Under the pieces are notes generated by a model. The model did no database searches. It was given only the letters and a program-made list of their open reading frames with translations, and was not told the DNA's origin. From NCBI GenBank assembly GCA_964454335.1, contig CAYVVT010000005.1:1-64000 (forward strand): a stretch of 64,000 nucleotides of DNA, read 5' to 3'. Source of the DNA: CAYVVT01 sp964454335 (GTDB taxonomy: Bacteria > Fidelibacterota > UBA8477 > JABMPR01). Positions within the stretch are counted from its first letter, which is position 1. Every line of letters starts with the position of its first letter. Below are positions 34,341-42,977 of this stretch, one piece after another. The position numbers and the translations under genes were made by a program.

Positions 34341-36223
34341 TCCAGCTGTCAGATCTCAGCAAGAAATACCCGGACGGAGTGGTCTTCAACAAGGTCAACT
34401 TTCGTCTGAATCCCGGCGTTCGAGTTGGTCTGGTAGGACCCAATGGATCCGGCAAGACCACCCTGTTCAGGTTGATCATGGGAGTCGAGGATCCAGATGG
34501 CGGGCAAGTTGAACGTCCCAAGCGATTGAGCTTCGGTTATCTGCCCCAGGAGATCCTGGCCAGTTCTTCGGACAGCATCCTGGAGGTCGTGATGGAAGCC
34601 ATCCCGGCCCTGAGGGAACTCGAAGGGAAGATCCAGGCTTGCTCCCATGCCCTGGCTCAGAATCCGGAGGATGCTCTACTGACACAGCGTCTGGGCGATC
34701 TCCAACGTGATTTTGAGAATAAAGGCGGCTACGAGATCGAGCACGAAGCGAAACGCATCCTGGGTGGTCTGGGCTTCGAGAATGCACAATTCAGCCATCC
34801 TATGGACAGTTTCAGCGGTGGTTGGCGAATGCGGGTTGCCTTGGGTAAAATCCTGCTGAGCAACCCTGATATACTACTGCTGGACGAGCCGACGAATCAC
34901 CTCGATCTGTCCTCATTGCTGTGGCTCGAGGGATTTCTGAAGAGCTGGAGCGGAACGCTGGTGCTTATCAGCCATGATCGTCAGTTCCTGGACACCTCGG
35001 TTGGTCATATTCTCGAGATCGAGCATAAAAAGTTGCTCATGTATACCGGGAATTACAGCGCTTATCAGCAGCAGAAGATCCTGCGTCGTGAACAGCAGGA
35101 AGCGGCCTACAGGCAGCAGCAGAAGGAAATCACATCTACCGAGCGTTTTATTGAGCGTTTCCGCTACAAGGAGAGCAAAGCCAAGCAGGTTCAGAGCAGA
35201 GTCAAGAAACTTGACCGATTGGATCGGATAGAAGCTCCTGATGGCCAGCGTAAACAGATGAGCCTGCGGATCCCGCAACCCGAGCGCTCTCCACGGATCC
35301 TGATGAAGCTGGAAAAGGTAGACAAGGCCTACGATCGGGTCGAGGTCTTTGATGGACTTAGCCTTTCATTGGAACGAGGGCAGAAGATCGGTCTTGTGGG
35401 CCCGAACGGCGCCGGTAAATCCACTCTGTTAAAACTGTTAGCCGGTGTTGAGCAAGTCACCGGTGGTGCCCTACTCCGTACCGAAGGTACCAGTGTATCA
35501 TATTTTGCCCAGCACCAGATAGAAGAACTGGATCCTGAACTCAGTATCATCGATACGATCTATGCAGTAGCCCCGACCTGGACGCAGACCGAGGTACGCT
35601 CCTACCTGGGGGGCTTCCTGTTTTCAGGGATAGCCGTGGAGAAGAAAGTCAAGATCCTTTCCGGGGGTGAAACCTCCCGTCTGGCCCTGGCGAAGATGCT
35701 GGCCAATCCAGCCCACGTCCTGCTACTCGATGAACCTACGAACCACCTGGACATGGATGCCCGTGACCGTGTCGAGGAAGCGTTGACGGCTTATCAGGGA
35801 ACCCTGGTATGCATCTCACATGATCGTCATTTTCTGAATGCGGTGACGAATCTCACCGGCGAGGTGGGGGCGGGAGGTGTCCGTTTCTTCCAGGGGAATT
35901 ATGAATATTACGAATGGAAGCAGGCTCAGGACCAGGTCGCTGTAACAGTCAATGAATCCGGCGGGAAAGAGGGTACTGATCCTGGAAAGAAGGCGGTCTA
36001 CCTGGAACGGAAAAAGGTTGCGAACAGACTCAAGAAATTACCGGATCTCATCGCCGAGAAGGAATCGTCCATCCTGGAACAGGAGGAGATCCTGAAGAAC
36101 CCAGGGAATGCCGCTAAATACCAGACAATCCAGCAGGCTCTTTCTGCCAGAGCCAGGTTGGAGGAGGAACTCCTGGTGCTGCTGGAAGAGGAAGAAACCT
36201 TGCGCGAGAAGTATGAAAAGTAA
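34337..36223 (+). CDS. ABC-F family ATPase (Uup/EttA-like)
   Basis: A 628-aa soluble protein with two ABC domains. The first has GPNGSGKTT, SGGWRMRVALGKILL and LLLDEPTNHLD; the second has GPNGAGKST, SGGETSRLALAKML and LLLDEPTNHLD. A charged linker of about 80 residues (EQQEAAYRQQQKEI onward) lies between, and a C-terminal coiled-coil (about 555-628) follows. ABC-F proteins act on the ribosome, relieving stalls or antibiotic binding, and have no membrane domain. The start at 34337 overlaps the transporter stop; an earlier in-frame start inside the transporter gene gives a sequence unlike the family. A terminator follows at 36327. Confidence 0.9.
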   Translation: MIQLSDLSKKYPDGVVFNKVNFRLNPGVRVGLVGPNGSGKTTLFRLIMGVEDPDGGQVERPKRLSFGYLPQEILASSSDSILEVVMEAIPALRELEGKIQACSHALAQNPEDALLTQRLGDLQRDFENKGGYEIEHEAKRILGGLGFENAQFSHPMDSFSGGWRMRVALGKILLSNPDILLLDEPTNHLDLSSLLWLEGFLKSWSGTLVLISHDRQFLDTSVGHILEIEHKKLLMYTGNYSAYQQQKILRREQQEAAYRQQQKEITSTERFIERFRYKESKAKQVQSRVKKLDRLDRIEAPDGQRKQMSLRIPQPERSPRILMKLEKVDKAYDRVEVFDGLSLSLERGQKIGLVGPNGAGKSTLLKLLAGVEQVTGGALLRTEGTSVSYFAQHQIEELDPELSIIDTIYAVAPTWTQTEVRSYLGGFLFSGIAVEKKVKILSGGETSRLALAKMLANPAHVLLLDEPTNHLDMDARDRVEEALTAYQGTLVCISHDRHFLNAVTNLTGEVGAGGVRFFQGNYEYYEWKQAQDQVAVTVNESGGKEGTDPGKKAVYLERKKVANRLKKLPDLIAEKESSILEQEEILKNPGNAAKYQTIQQALSARARLEEELLVLLEEEETLREKYEK

Positions 36224-36326
36224 GGCGAGGCCGTGCAGAAGATGACATGAATCGACGTGAAGGGTACGATACAACTCAGACTGGATATTGATCCGGATAC
36301 GATTCATCCAACCTTGCTGAAAATAA

Positions 36327-36353
36327 AAAAGGGGTTCCACTGGAACCCCTTTT
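36327..36353. terminator. Bidirectional rho-independent terminator
   Basis: A perfect 12-bp stem pairs AAAAGGGGTTCC (36327-36338) with GGAACCCCTTTT (36342-36353) around a 3-nt loop. A-rich and T-rich flanks let it work for the plus-strand ABC-F gene and the minus-strand genes that converge here. Confidence 0.88.
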
Positions 36354-36369
36354 CTACAATTTGCAGGAG

Positions 36370-36666
36370 CTAGATGACCTTGTGCACCAGAATACCGATC
36401 ATGATGATCAGTGCGGTAAAGATCATAGCCACCGACCAGTTGCCCTTCTTGATCTCTTCCCACTCCTCAATATCAGATGAGAACCAGTCAAAGACCTTGA
36501 TGGCGATAGCTACACCAACAGAAAATCCCAGTGAGGCAACCACTGCCCAGCCGAGACCTTCCGCATAGCGTTCCCAGATAGAAACCTCGAATGGGTTACC
36601 AGCGGCAAAGAGGGATGATGCCGTGAGCAGGCTTCCGCCGATTACCAGTAGGGATTTCTTAAACAT
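36370..36666 (-). CDS. Small membrane protein, DUF350-like
   Basis: A 98-aa protein with a signal-like N terminus (MFKKSLLVIGGSLLTASSLFAAG) and two membrane helices, AVVASLGFSVGVAIAIKVF and VAMIFTALIIMIGILVHKV, separated by an acidic loop IEEWEEIKKGNWS. The second part resembles one repeat of the DUF350 family. AAGGAGAG precedes the ATG. It follows a secreted unknown protein 37 nt upstream on the same strand. Function unknown. Confidence 0.72.
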   Translation of the reverse strand: MFKKSLLVIGGSLLTASSLFAAGNPFEVSIWERYAEGLGWAVVASLGFSVGVAIAIKVFDWFSSDIEEWEEIKKGNWSVAMIFTALIIMIGILVHKVI

Positions 36667-36703
36667 ATGACTCTCCTTTTTCCTATTTCGCGCGATTAAG
36701 AGT

Positions 36704-37150
36704 TTATTCGGTCACCAGGCAGTTATCGGAGAACTGGTCCGTGGTGATTCGATTATTATAGAGCTGTTCACAGCATTGCCCGGATGAGGACAGGACGACC
36801 TCCTCGGTTTCCTTGAATTCCATTACGCCGATGACTACGATGTGGTCAAGTGAGGTGGTGGCGTGCTGGGACACTGCACCTCCAACCAGAAAGGCATCAA
36901 GCACATCATCCATGATGGTCGTGCGTCTGCCGATAACCTTGACATAGAATACCCGGCCCCAGCCTTCCACATACCTGACCTCGATAGCCCCTCTGGGGAC
37001 ATCATGGTTCTGCTGGCGGAAGAGGTCCTGGGCAACAGAAACAAGTTCCAGGTCGTTCAGCGTTGTGGCGCCAGCTTCGGATCCCGGGAAAAAACCGATG
37101 ATCAAGAGGCAAAACAGGGCGGCTGGAAACCTTGATTTATACCACAACAT
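36704..37150 (-). CDS. Secreted protein of unknown function
   Basis: A 148-aa exported protein. I chose the ATG at 37150, with AGGA 8 nt upstream; the ATG at 37165 lacks a ribosome site. A signal peptide (MLWYKSRFPAALFCLLIIGFF...SEAGA) is followed by an alpha/beta pattern with VSVAQDLFRQQN, GRVFYVKVIGRRTTIMDD and DHIVVIGVMEF strands. Three cysteines near the end (CCEQLYNN...C) may form disulfides. No family was recognised. Confidence 0.68.
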   Translation of the reverse strand: MLWYKSRFPAALFCLLIIGFFPGSEAGATTLNDLELVSVAQDLFRQQNHDVPRGAIEVRYVEGWGRVFYVKVIGRRTTIMDDVLDAFLVGGAVSQHATTSLDHIVVIGVMEFKETEEVVLSSSGQCCEQLYNNRITTDQFSDNCLVTE

Positions 37151-37262
37151 CTGGTCGTCCTTCATCGTGTTAATCCACTACATGTCGCCTGAAAGGCAGG
37201 TGGTTGCGGCTATGTTACACGCTGTCCGGATGGAATTCAATTCCTTTTTCCGGCAGCTGGAA

Positions 37263-38324
37263 TCAGTTATCAAAACCAGTAATATGATCGTAATCCGGAC
37301 GTGTGAACTCACGCTCGAATGAGCTGATAGCTTCACGCATATTACCTACAAGGTCATCGCGGATACACTTCACCGCCAGTTTTATCGCATTCTCTATGGC
37401 CCGGGCTGTTGAACGGCCATGGCACTTCAATACGAGTTTTTCCAGGCCAAGGATGGGAGCTCCGCCATACTCCTGGTAATCAGACAGTGTTTTCACACGT
37501 TTGATACCGCCTGAGAGCAGCATCAGACCGATCTTCCACACGAACTTTTTCTTGAAGGCCATGCGGCCCAGACCACGGAGGGTTTCAGCTGCGCCTTCAA
37601 GGGTCTTCACCGCCAGATTGCCCATGAATCCTTCAGTAACAACCACATCAACGACGCCCTTCATAAGATCGCTACCTTCGATATTGCCGTAGAAATTGAT
37701 AAAAGGCAGAGATTCCAGGATACGATAGGTCTCAACGTATTTACGACCGCCCTTGTTGGCTTCCGCACCCATATTCAGCAGGCCTACCAGTGGACGGTCG
37801 ATCCCGGTGACCTTTGCTGCGTAGGCTGTACCCATGAGTGCGAAGTGCACCAGGTGTTCCGCCTCCACCAGGACATTCGCACCGATATCGAGGATCAACG
37901 AGAAGATGTCCGTCCTTTTGAGATCATTCTGAGTGGGGTAGACGGCTGCCAGTGCGGTACGGTGAACACCTGTGAGGCGGGGAATAGACTGAGCGCTGGC
38001 CAACACCAAAGCACCTGTATTACCCGCTGATATCAGCGCTTCAGCTTTGCCTTGAGCCACGAGTTCAGCCGCCAGGATCATGGAGGCTCTGGGATATCGT
38101 TCGAAGATCTCCTTGGGTCTCGCATCCATGGGGATGCTCTGATCCGTATGATGGATCTCGATGTACTCGGCCACATCCGGATAGGATTCGAGTTCCTCGC
38201 CCAGGATTGCTTCATCACCTGTGAGAAAGATGCGCAGATCCTTGGCTCTGGCTTCAACAACGGTCTGGGGACCCAGATCACCACCCATGCCGTCAACGGC
38301 CAACTTGTAGATGCGGTCATTCAT
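37263..38324 (-). CDS. plsX: Phosphate acyltransferase PlsX
   Basis: A 353-aa enzyme making acyl phosphate from acyl-ACP for phospholipid synthesis. KLAVDGMGGDLGPQTVVE at the N terminus, MDARPKEIFERYPRASM, ALISAGNTGALVLAS near residue 110 and the EYGGAPILGLEKLVLKCHGRS region near 285 are PlsX signatures. It sits 8 nt after pepA on the same strand. The usual neighbours rpmF and fabH are not seen here. Confidence 0.95.
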   Translation of the reverse strand: MNDRIYKLAVDGMGGDLGPQTVVEARAKDLRIFLTGDEAILGEELESYPDVAEYIEIHHTDQSIPMDARPKEIFERYPRASMILAAELVAQGKAEALISAGNTGALVLASAQSIPRLTGVHRTALAAVYPTQNDLKRTDIFSLILDIGANVLVEAEHLVHFALMGTAYAAKVTGIDRPLVGLLNMGAEANKGGRKYVETYRILESLPFINFYGNIEGSDLMKGVVDVVVTEGFMGNLAVKTLEGAAETLRGLGRMAFKKKFVWKIGLMLLSGGIKRVKTLSDYQEYGGAPILGLEKLVLKCHGRSTARAIENAIKLAVKCIRDDLVGNMREAISSFEREFTRPDYDHITGFDN

Positions 38325-38332
38325 CGAGGTGT

Positions 38333-39823
38333 TCAGGCACTCCAGGATTTGATGAGTTCAAGGGTCATTCTCACACCCGCTCCAGTGGCACCGTCAGGAT
38401 TGTAGGGCCGACCTTTCTTCAGCCAGCCACTACCAGCGATGTCCACATGGCACCAGGGTGTGCCCTCTTTGACGAATTCTCGCAGGAATTGCCCTGCGGC
38501 GATGGTCCCGGCCTGACGGGCAGCGCCTGTGTTCTTCACATCCGCGATCTTGGATTTGATATCCTCGGCATATTCGTCATCCAGCGGCAGTTGCCAGACC
38601 CTGTCCTGACTGTCCTCCGCTGCAGACCGGACTTCCGACAGGAAGGCTTCGTCGTTGGTCATGATCCCGCTATAGCGATGCCCCAGTGCGACGATAACAG
38701 CACCAGTCAGCGTGGCATAGTCCATCAGACCATCCAGTTCATAGTTCTCGGTGACATAGGCCAGGGCATCGGCCAGGATAAGCCGCCCTTCTGCGTCGGT
38801 GTTCAGGATCTCGATGGTCTTGCCATTGTAGGCGGTGAGAATGTCGCCGGGCTTGTAGGCCTTGCCGCCACTCATGTTCTCAGTGGCCGGAACAGCGGCG
38901 ATGATGTTGATCTTCGGCTGTACCCTGGCGACAGATTCCATGATACCCAGAACAGCGGCTCCACCAAGCATGTCATATTTCATCTCGTCCATGCCTGCCG
39001 CGGGCTTTATGGAAATACCGCCACTGTCGAAGGTGAGTCCTTTTCCGACGAGTCCCAGGGTCTTTGGGCCTCCGCCCTTGTATTCCATGAGGATGAATTT
39101 TGGCGGGACATCGGTTCCCTGGGCGACTCCGGCCAGACCCCCAAAGCCCATTTCGGTAAATTCCTCGCGCTCAAATACTTGTACATGCACATTCGGTGAG
39201 TCGCCAATTCTCTCTGCGGTCTCAGCCAGATAGGTCGGTGTGGCGATGTTAGAAGGGTGCTGACCCAGATCTCTGGCCAGACAAACACCTGCAGCCACGT
39301 GTTCACCATACCCAAGGGCGTCTGAAGTTGCTTTATCAGAGAGAACTGAGACGTTCTTCAGTTCAACGACGGGATTCTCGTCATCTTCTGATTTGTAGTC
39401 CAGAAAGCGATACGAACCCATGATGAGACCCTCTGCCAGGGCCTGAACATCCTCGGCCTGGAGTTGGGATTCACCAAAGAATTCCACTGCCGCCCTCTCA
39501 ACATTCAGGCTGATGAAACTCTTGGCCACACTTGCAGCAGCCTGACGCAACCGGTCACTGTTGTATTCTGCTTTCTTGCCGAGGCCTACCACGACAAACA
39601 CTGGTGCGGCTTTGTCATCAGGAGCATAAAGGGTAAGGATCTGGTTCAGTTTGCCGGTGAAGCTTTTTTGATCGACAGCCAGTGATAACTGACTGAAAAG
39701 ATTTGGATGGTCGTCACGCAGGAAATCAGGGAGTTCCGAGTTCTGGAACAGGCCAAAGGCCAGGACTGGAAGATCCTCAATCTTCGCATCCCAGGCCCGA
39801 CATTCGAGTTGGGGCAGTGTCAT
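38333..39823 (-). CDS. pepA: Leucyl aminopeptidase (M17 family)
   Basis: A 496-aa cytosolic metallopeptidase removing N-terminal residues. The N-terminal macro-like domain covers about 1-160. The catalytic domain has the metal and catalytic residues in VGKGLTFDSGGISIKPAAGMDEMKYDM (Lys and Asp ligands) and the family signature NTDAEGRLILADAL (Asp, Glu; catalytic Arg). GGAAGG lies 7 nt before the ATG. The length is normal. Operon with plsX is likely. Confidence 0.95.
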   Translation of the reverse strand: MTLPQLECRAWDAKIEDLPVLAFGLFQNSELPDFLRDDHPNLFSQLSLAVDQKSFTGKLNQILTLYAPDDKAAPVFVVVGLGKKAEYNSDRLRQAAASVAKSFISLNVERAAVEFFGESQLQAEDVQALAEGLIMGSYRFLDYKSEDDENPVVELKNVSVLSDKATSDALGYGEHVAAGVCLARDLGQHPSNIATPTYLAETAERIGDSPNVHVQVFEREEFTEMGFGGLAGVAQGTDVPPKFILMEYKGGGPKTLGLVGKGLTFDSGGISIKPAAGMDEMKYDMLGGAAVLGIMESVARVQPKINIIAAVPATENMSGGKAYKPGDILTAYNGKTIEILNTDAEGRLILADALAYVTENYELDGLMDYATLTGAVIVALGHRYSGIMTNDEAFLSEVRSAAEDSQDRVWQLPLDDEYAEDIKSKIADVKNTGAARQAGTIAAGQFLREFVKEGTPWCHVDIAGSGWLKKGRPYNPDGATGAGVRMTLELIKSWSA

Positions 39824-40110
39824 TAAATACCTTCCTCTAGATTCACTCTATTGAAATTGAAAACTATCAAATCAGCTAATTAATGTAATTGGGAATCAGG
39901 TCCGGGAAACCTCATTCTCGCGGATCGCGGTTTGCGGATCGGGGGAAGATGATCGAGGATGCCGGCTCGTCATCCGTGAGTTGAAGATGTCAATGGCCGG
40001 TATGCGCTGGTATTCTCGAGGTGATAGCTGGAATCCGCGTCCATCTGGGAATGTCGCTCAGATCTACCAGGATACCCCCAGCACCGTATACAGCCTTTTT
40101 AAATCACGAT

Positions 40111-42153
40111 TCACTTCCTGGATTGCTTTTCCAGGAAATCTCTCAGACCCATGAAAGCGGCCATGGCCAGTTTGTCCAATCCTTCCTCGGTGAGAAGGAA
40201 CATCTCCTCTTCGGGGAAGGTCATGAATGCACCTTCGATGAGATAGACCAGATACTCGGTCTGGCGGGTCATGTAGTAATAATAGCGAGCCACCTTACCA
40301 GATGTTTCGATTCCCATGTCACCCAGATAAGGATAGATGGTGTCCGAGAGCCTCTTTGAGCTGGGCCAGGTATAGTAGGTGCTGGATCCAAATGCTTCCA
40401 TCAGGTCGCGGCTCAGCCCGGGAGCATTGTTATGGGCCCAGACGAAGATATGGACACTGTCCTGTCTGGCTTTTTCGGCCCTTTCTCCCAATCCCATCTG
40501 TCGATCTATGGTCCTGGTGAGAAACACGGTTGCACCGGCTTCCTCCAGCAGGGCGGCCAGTTTCTTGCTGTAACGGAGGTTGGCATCACCTTCGGCATAC
40601 CCGGTGACACCCAGCGCACCACGCTCCCAACCCCCGTGCCCAGGATCGATCTCAATGCGAATACCTGAGAATACGTTCTCCGGATCGATCACGGGGGGTT
40701 TCTTGATGCCCACCATCAGGTAATCACCTTCATAGTAGGCATACCACCCCCATATCAGGTCCCCACTTGGGTAGAAACTCATTTGCCAGACATCATCTGA
40801 AGGTTGGGTGCGTTCGATGAGCAGCAGATCATCGTCGTTATCCGGGTAAGTGGTCCATTCCCAGGCCTGCTTAGCGCCATAGAGTTTCAATTCCAGACGC
40901 AAGGGTGCACCCCATTCCTTTATTTCGAAAGGCACTCGCCGCGAGCCGACGAAAAGTCGAAAGACATGCCAGTCCGTCGTATCCTCCTGGGCGTACATGC
41001 TGCCCAGCATGATGGGGCGTCCGATTCGATATTTCGGGTCCAGCCTGATCCGTTCCTTCCAGATCCAGCCATTGCGTGTTTCACCCAGCCGGATGCGGTA
41101 CATACCCTTTTCCATCCCATTGACCTGAACCTGGATCGAATCGGTCAGGGGGAAGAACAGATGGCTGTCATCCGCAATGTCGTATACCCGACTGTCAGGA
41201 TGAATGGTCATCCCGCCCAGGGGTTCTGCGAGAATGGACAGCGTGTGCTCGCTTTCGATCCTCTTCCCGAATGTCGAGTTCTTAAGCCAGTACTCAACGT
41301 GCAGGTTCTCTGCTTCAATACCACCCGGGACCGTCCAGACACCTCCATAGTGGCCAACCTCATATTCCACCATCTCGCGCCACCCGGTGATCCCTGGAAT
41401 TCTGAAATAAGCGTTTTGACCAGGTTCGGCTTGAAAGCCGGGTTCCAGTACATCGCCTGCCATGACCCACGTTTCCGACTCGGGCCTGACACTGGGCAAC
41501 CAGATTGGATTCCGTCGGCTGTATACAGGCTTTGGCTTCTCTGGGCGTTCAAGAAGCAGCGTGTCCAGGACCACAGTATCACCGATCACGGCACGGAAGG
41601 GGAAGACATTCAGTCCTTCAGCGATGTCCAGCAGTGTCGTAAACGCACCGGAAGGGAAAACGGGAATGGTATCGCCTTCCATGAATAACTCGGCATCAGG
41701 ATGTGTGCGGCCGCGCAGACCCACTCGTGGCGCCCAGAAGCTGCCGCTTCGTGGATAAACGAAATGGATCTCAAGATCATCAGGTATGTTGTGATTGATG
41801 AAGACGGTGTCGTCTTCGAAATGATCGTAATTCATTCTGAATACCTGCAGAGTATCTACCAGACGTTCATTCTGGATCTGGAACGTCAGCGGTATCACGT
41901 TTTCGCCATGTTCCAACCCGACAGGGAAGCGGACGCGTCCCGTGGAGTCGATCTCCGCCTCTGTTCCTGAGATCCAGACACGATAGCCCTCATCCACATC
42001 CAGGGTCACTTCGATTGAATCACCCCAGGATCTGAGTCCGTCCTCCGGGAACAGAATGCGATAAGGCTCGATCTCATCTTCCTGGGCTGGCAGGACCGAC
42101 AGGAATGCGACCGTGAAGAATGTGAAGAGCAACGAATAGCGGGAAGGTTTCAT
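40111..42153 (-). CDS. Exported N-acetylmuramoyl-L-alanine amidase with long N-terminal region
   Basis: A 680-aa protein. It has a signal peptide (MKPSRYSLLFTFFTVAFLSVLPAQE). About 480 residues of beta-rich, Ig- or carbohydrate-module-like sequence follow, with repeats such as YRVWISGTEAEIDSTGRVRF. The C-terminal Amidase_3 domain (about 505-680) has zinc ligands in EIDPGHGGWERG (His), TGYAEGDANL (Glu) and VWAHNNAP (His), and GATVFLTRTIDRQ. It cleaves the lactyl-peptide bond of peptidoglycan in the periplasm, and the N-terminal part probably targets it. AAGGAAG precedes the ATG. Confidence 0.9.
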   Translation of the reverse strand: MKPSRYSLLFTFFTVAFLSVLPAQEDEIEPYRILFPEDGLRSWGDSIEVTLDVDEGYRVWISGTEAEIDSTGRVRFPVGLEHGENVIPLTFQIQNERLVDTLQVFRMNYDHFEDDTVFINHNIPDDLEIHFVYPRSGSFWAPRVGLRGRTHPDAELFMEGDTIPVFPSGAFTTLLDIAEGLNVFPFRAVIGDTVVLDTLLLERPEKPKPVYSRRNPIWLPSVRPESETWVMAGDVLEPGFQAEPGQNAYFRIPGITGWREMVEYEVGHYGGVWTVPGGIEAENLHVEYWLKNSTFGKRIESEHTLSILAEPLGGMTIHPDSRVYDIADDSHLFFPLTDSIQVQVNGMEKGMYRIRLGETRNGWIWKERIRLDPKYRIGRPIMLGSMYAQEDTTDWHVFRLFVGSRRVPFEIKEWGAPLRLELKLYGAKQAWEWTTYPDNDDDLLLIERTQPSDDVWQMSFYPSGDLIWGWYAYYEGDYLMVGIKKPPVIDPENVFSGIRIEIDPGHGGWERGALGVTGYAEGDANLRYSKKLAALLEEAGATVFLTRTIDRQMGLGERAEKARQDSVHIFVWAHNNAPGLSRDLMEAFGSSTYYTWPSSKRLSDTIYPYLGDMGIETSGKVARYYYYMTRQTEYLVYLIEGAFMTFPEEEMFLLTEEGLDKLAMAAFMGLRDFLEKQSRK

Positions 42154-42494
42154 TTTAGCTTCCTTAGTTATCTCGGCGGATTTATTCTCAGATGAGTAGT
42201 CTGTGCGTGATCATGCATTGTCCTGCATGCAAAATAACAAATAATCCACCACACTCAATTAGTTGCTTCTTCTTTACAATCTGACATTGGTAAAATACAA
42301 GTAATAAGCAGCGATTCAGTTCTCCCAATGGATGTGTTGAGGTTAATCCACGTGGAGTGTGGGTGTCAGCCTTCGCCTTTGGCTACGGCCAGACATGTAG
42401 TTTAAACGAATTGTGGTTAGCTGTGTTAGGATGTCCGGCTTCGCCTGGAGGCTACGCCGGGACTCGGCTTCGTTCTCACTGTGTTCGAACGTTT
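42154..42494. other. Intergenic region holding repeat copy 1
   Basis: This stretch of about 340 nt holds the amidase promoter region on the minus strand (AT-rich 42160-42300) and, from 42308 to 42491, the downstream copy of the tRNA-linked repeat. TGCAT-GCAGGACA-ATGCA (about 42209-42226 on the minus strand) is a small palindrome. No gene was seen. Confidence 0.6.
42308..42491 (-). repeat. Tandem repeat copy 1 (downstream of GIY-YIG gene)
   Basis: The core at 42434-42491 matches 42839-42896 at 57 of 58 positions. Weaker similarity extends to 42308, through the sequence corresponding to the ribosome site and first codons of the GIY-YIG gene (AGAACTG-AAT-CGCTGCT here, AGAACTG-CAT-GCCTGCT there), where the start ATG has become ATC. 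A segment near 42361-42395 (GCCTTCGCCTTTGGCTACGGC, a hairpin) has no counterpart in copy 2. It starts 4 nt after the GIY-YIG stop. Confidence 0.8.
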
Positions 42495-42752
42495 TTAAAA
42501 ATGCTTAGACGCAAATGCTTGACCAGAGTGGGATTTGAGATACAACTCAAATTCCTTGGCCTTCTGCTCGTTCTCGAAGCCTATTACCGTCTCCAAAATC
42601 CAGGGACCGTATTTAGCAGTATGCTTCGATTTGCCAAGGTTATGTGCTTTCAATCGGCGTTGAGGGTTACGGGAATACCCTGTATAGTGACGCAGCGGTT
42701 TCTTTTCTGTGCGCAGAATGTAGACATAATACAGTTCGGTCTGAGCAGGCAT
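42495..42752 (-). CDS. Small GIY-YIG nuclease downstream of tRNA-Ala
   Basis: An 85-aa stand-alone GIY-YIG domain: YYVYIL (8-13), YTGYSRNPQRRLKAH (23-37, with the expected Arg and His), and KAKEFELYLKSHSG (65-77), which carries the likely metal-binding Glu. Members of this family include structure-specific nucleases and mobile-element endonucleases. I chose the ATG at 42752, preceded by GGAAG. The frame stays open upstream through the repeat into the tRNA, but that part is non-coding repeat. The gene lies between two copies of the same repeat, 152 nt after the tRNA 3' end. Confidence 0.82.
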   Translation of the reverse strand: MPAQTELYYVYILRTEKKPLRHYTGYSRNPQRRLKAHNLGKSKHTAKYGPWILETVIGFENEQKAKEFELYLKSHSGQAFASKHF

Positions 42753-42896
42753 GCAGTTCTTCCATTGGAGGTGTTGAGGCTTATCCACGCGGAGCGCGGG
42801 CGTAGTTCGAACGAATGGTGGTTGACTGGTTTGGGTGGTCCGGCTTCGCCTGGAGGCTACGCCGGGACTCGGCTTCGTTCTCACTTTGTTCGAACG
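42744..42896 (-). repeat. Tandem repeat copy 2 (between tRNA-Ala and GIY-YIG gene)
   Basis: It begins 8 nt after the tRNA 3' end. A perfect 9-bp stem pairs 42872-42880 (GCTTCGTTC) with 42892-42900 (GAACGAAGC) around an 11-nt loop. A second stem, CCGGCGTAGCC with GGCGAAGCCGG and two mismatches, lies next to it at about 42841-42866. It ends at the GIY-YIG ribosome site. The same sequence returns 405 nt further on as copy 1. Confidence 0.82.
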
Positions 42897-42904
42897 AAGC
42901 CTCG

Positions 42905-42977
42905 TGGAGCCGAGGAGAGTCGAACTCCCGACCTCTGCAATGCGAATGCAGCGCTCTCCCAACTGAGCTACGGCCCC
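42905..42977 (-). tRNA. tRNA-Ala(CGC)
   Basis: A complete cloverleaf on the minus strand. The acceptor is GGGGCCG (42977-42971) with CGGCTCC (42912-42906), the D-arm has AGCTCAGTTGGGAGAGC, the anticodon stem CTGCA/TGCAG surrounds loop TTCGCAT (anticodon CGC, Ala codon GCG), and the T-arm is CGGGAGTTCGACTCTCCT. The discriminator is A42905. CCA is not encoded, as ACGA follows. It is followed at once by the repeat and GIY-YIG unit. Confidence 0.95.

Noticed and set aside
39824..40110. Possible small gene between pepA and the amidase
   Set aside because: Only random short frames; no ribosome site plus protein pattern. It probably holds the pepA promoter.
42753..42962. 70-residue N-terminal extension of the GIY-YIG frame reaching into the tRNA
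   Set aside because: It covers the repeat and part of the tRNA gene, is basic and low in structure, and a ribosome site lies before the internal ATG at 42752.
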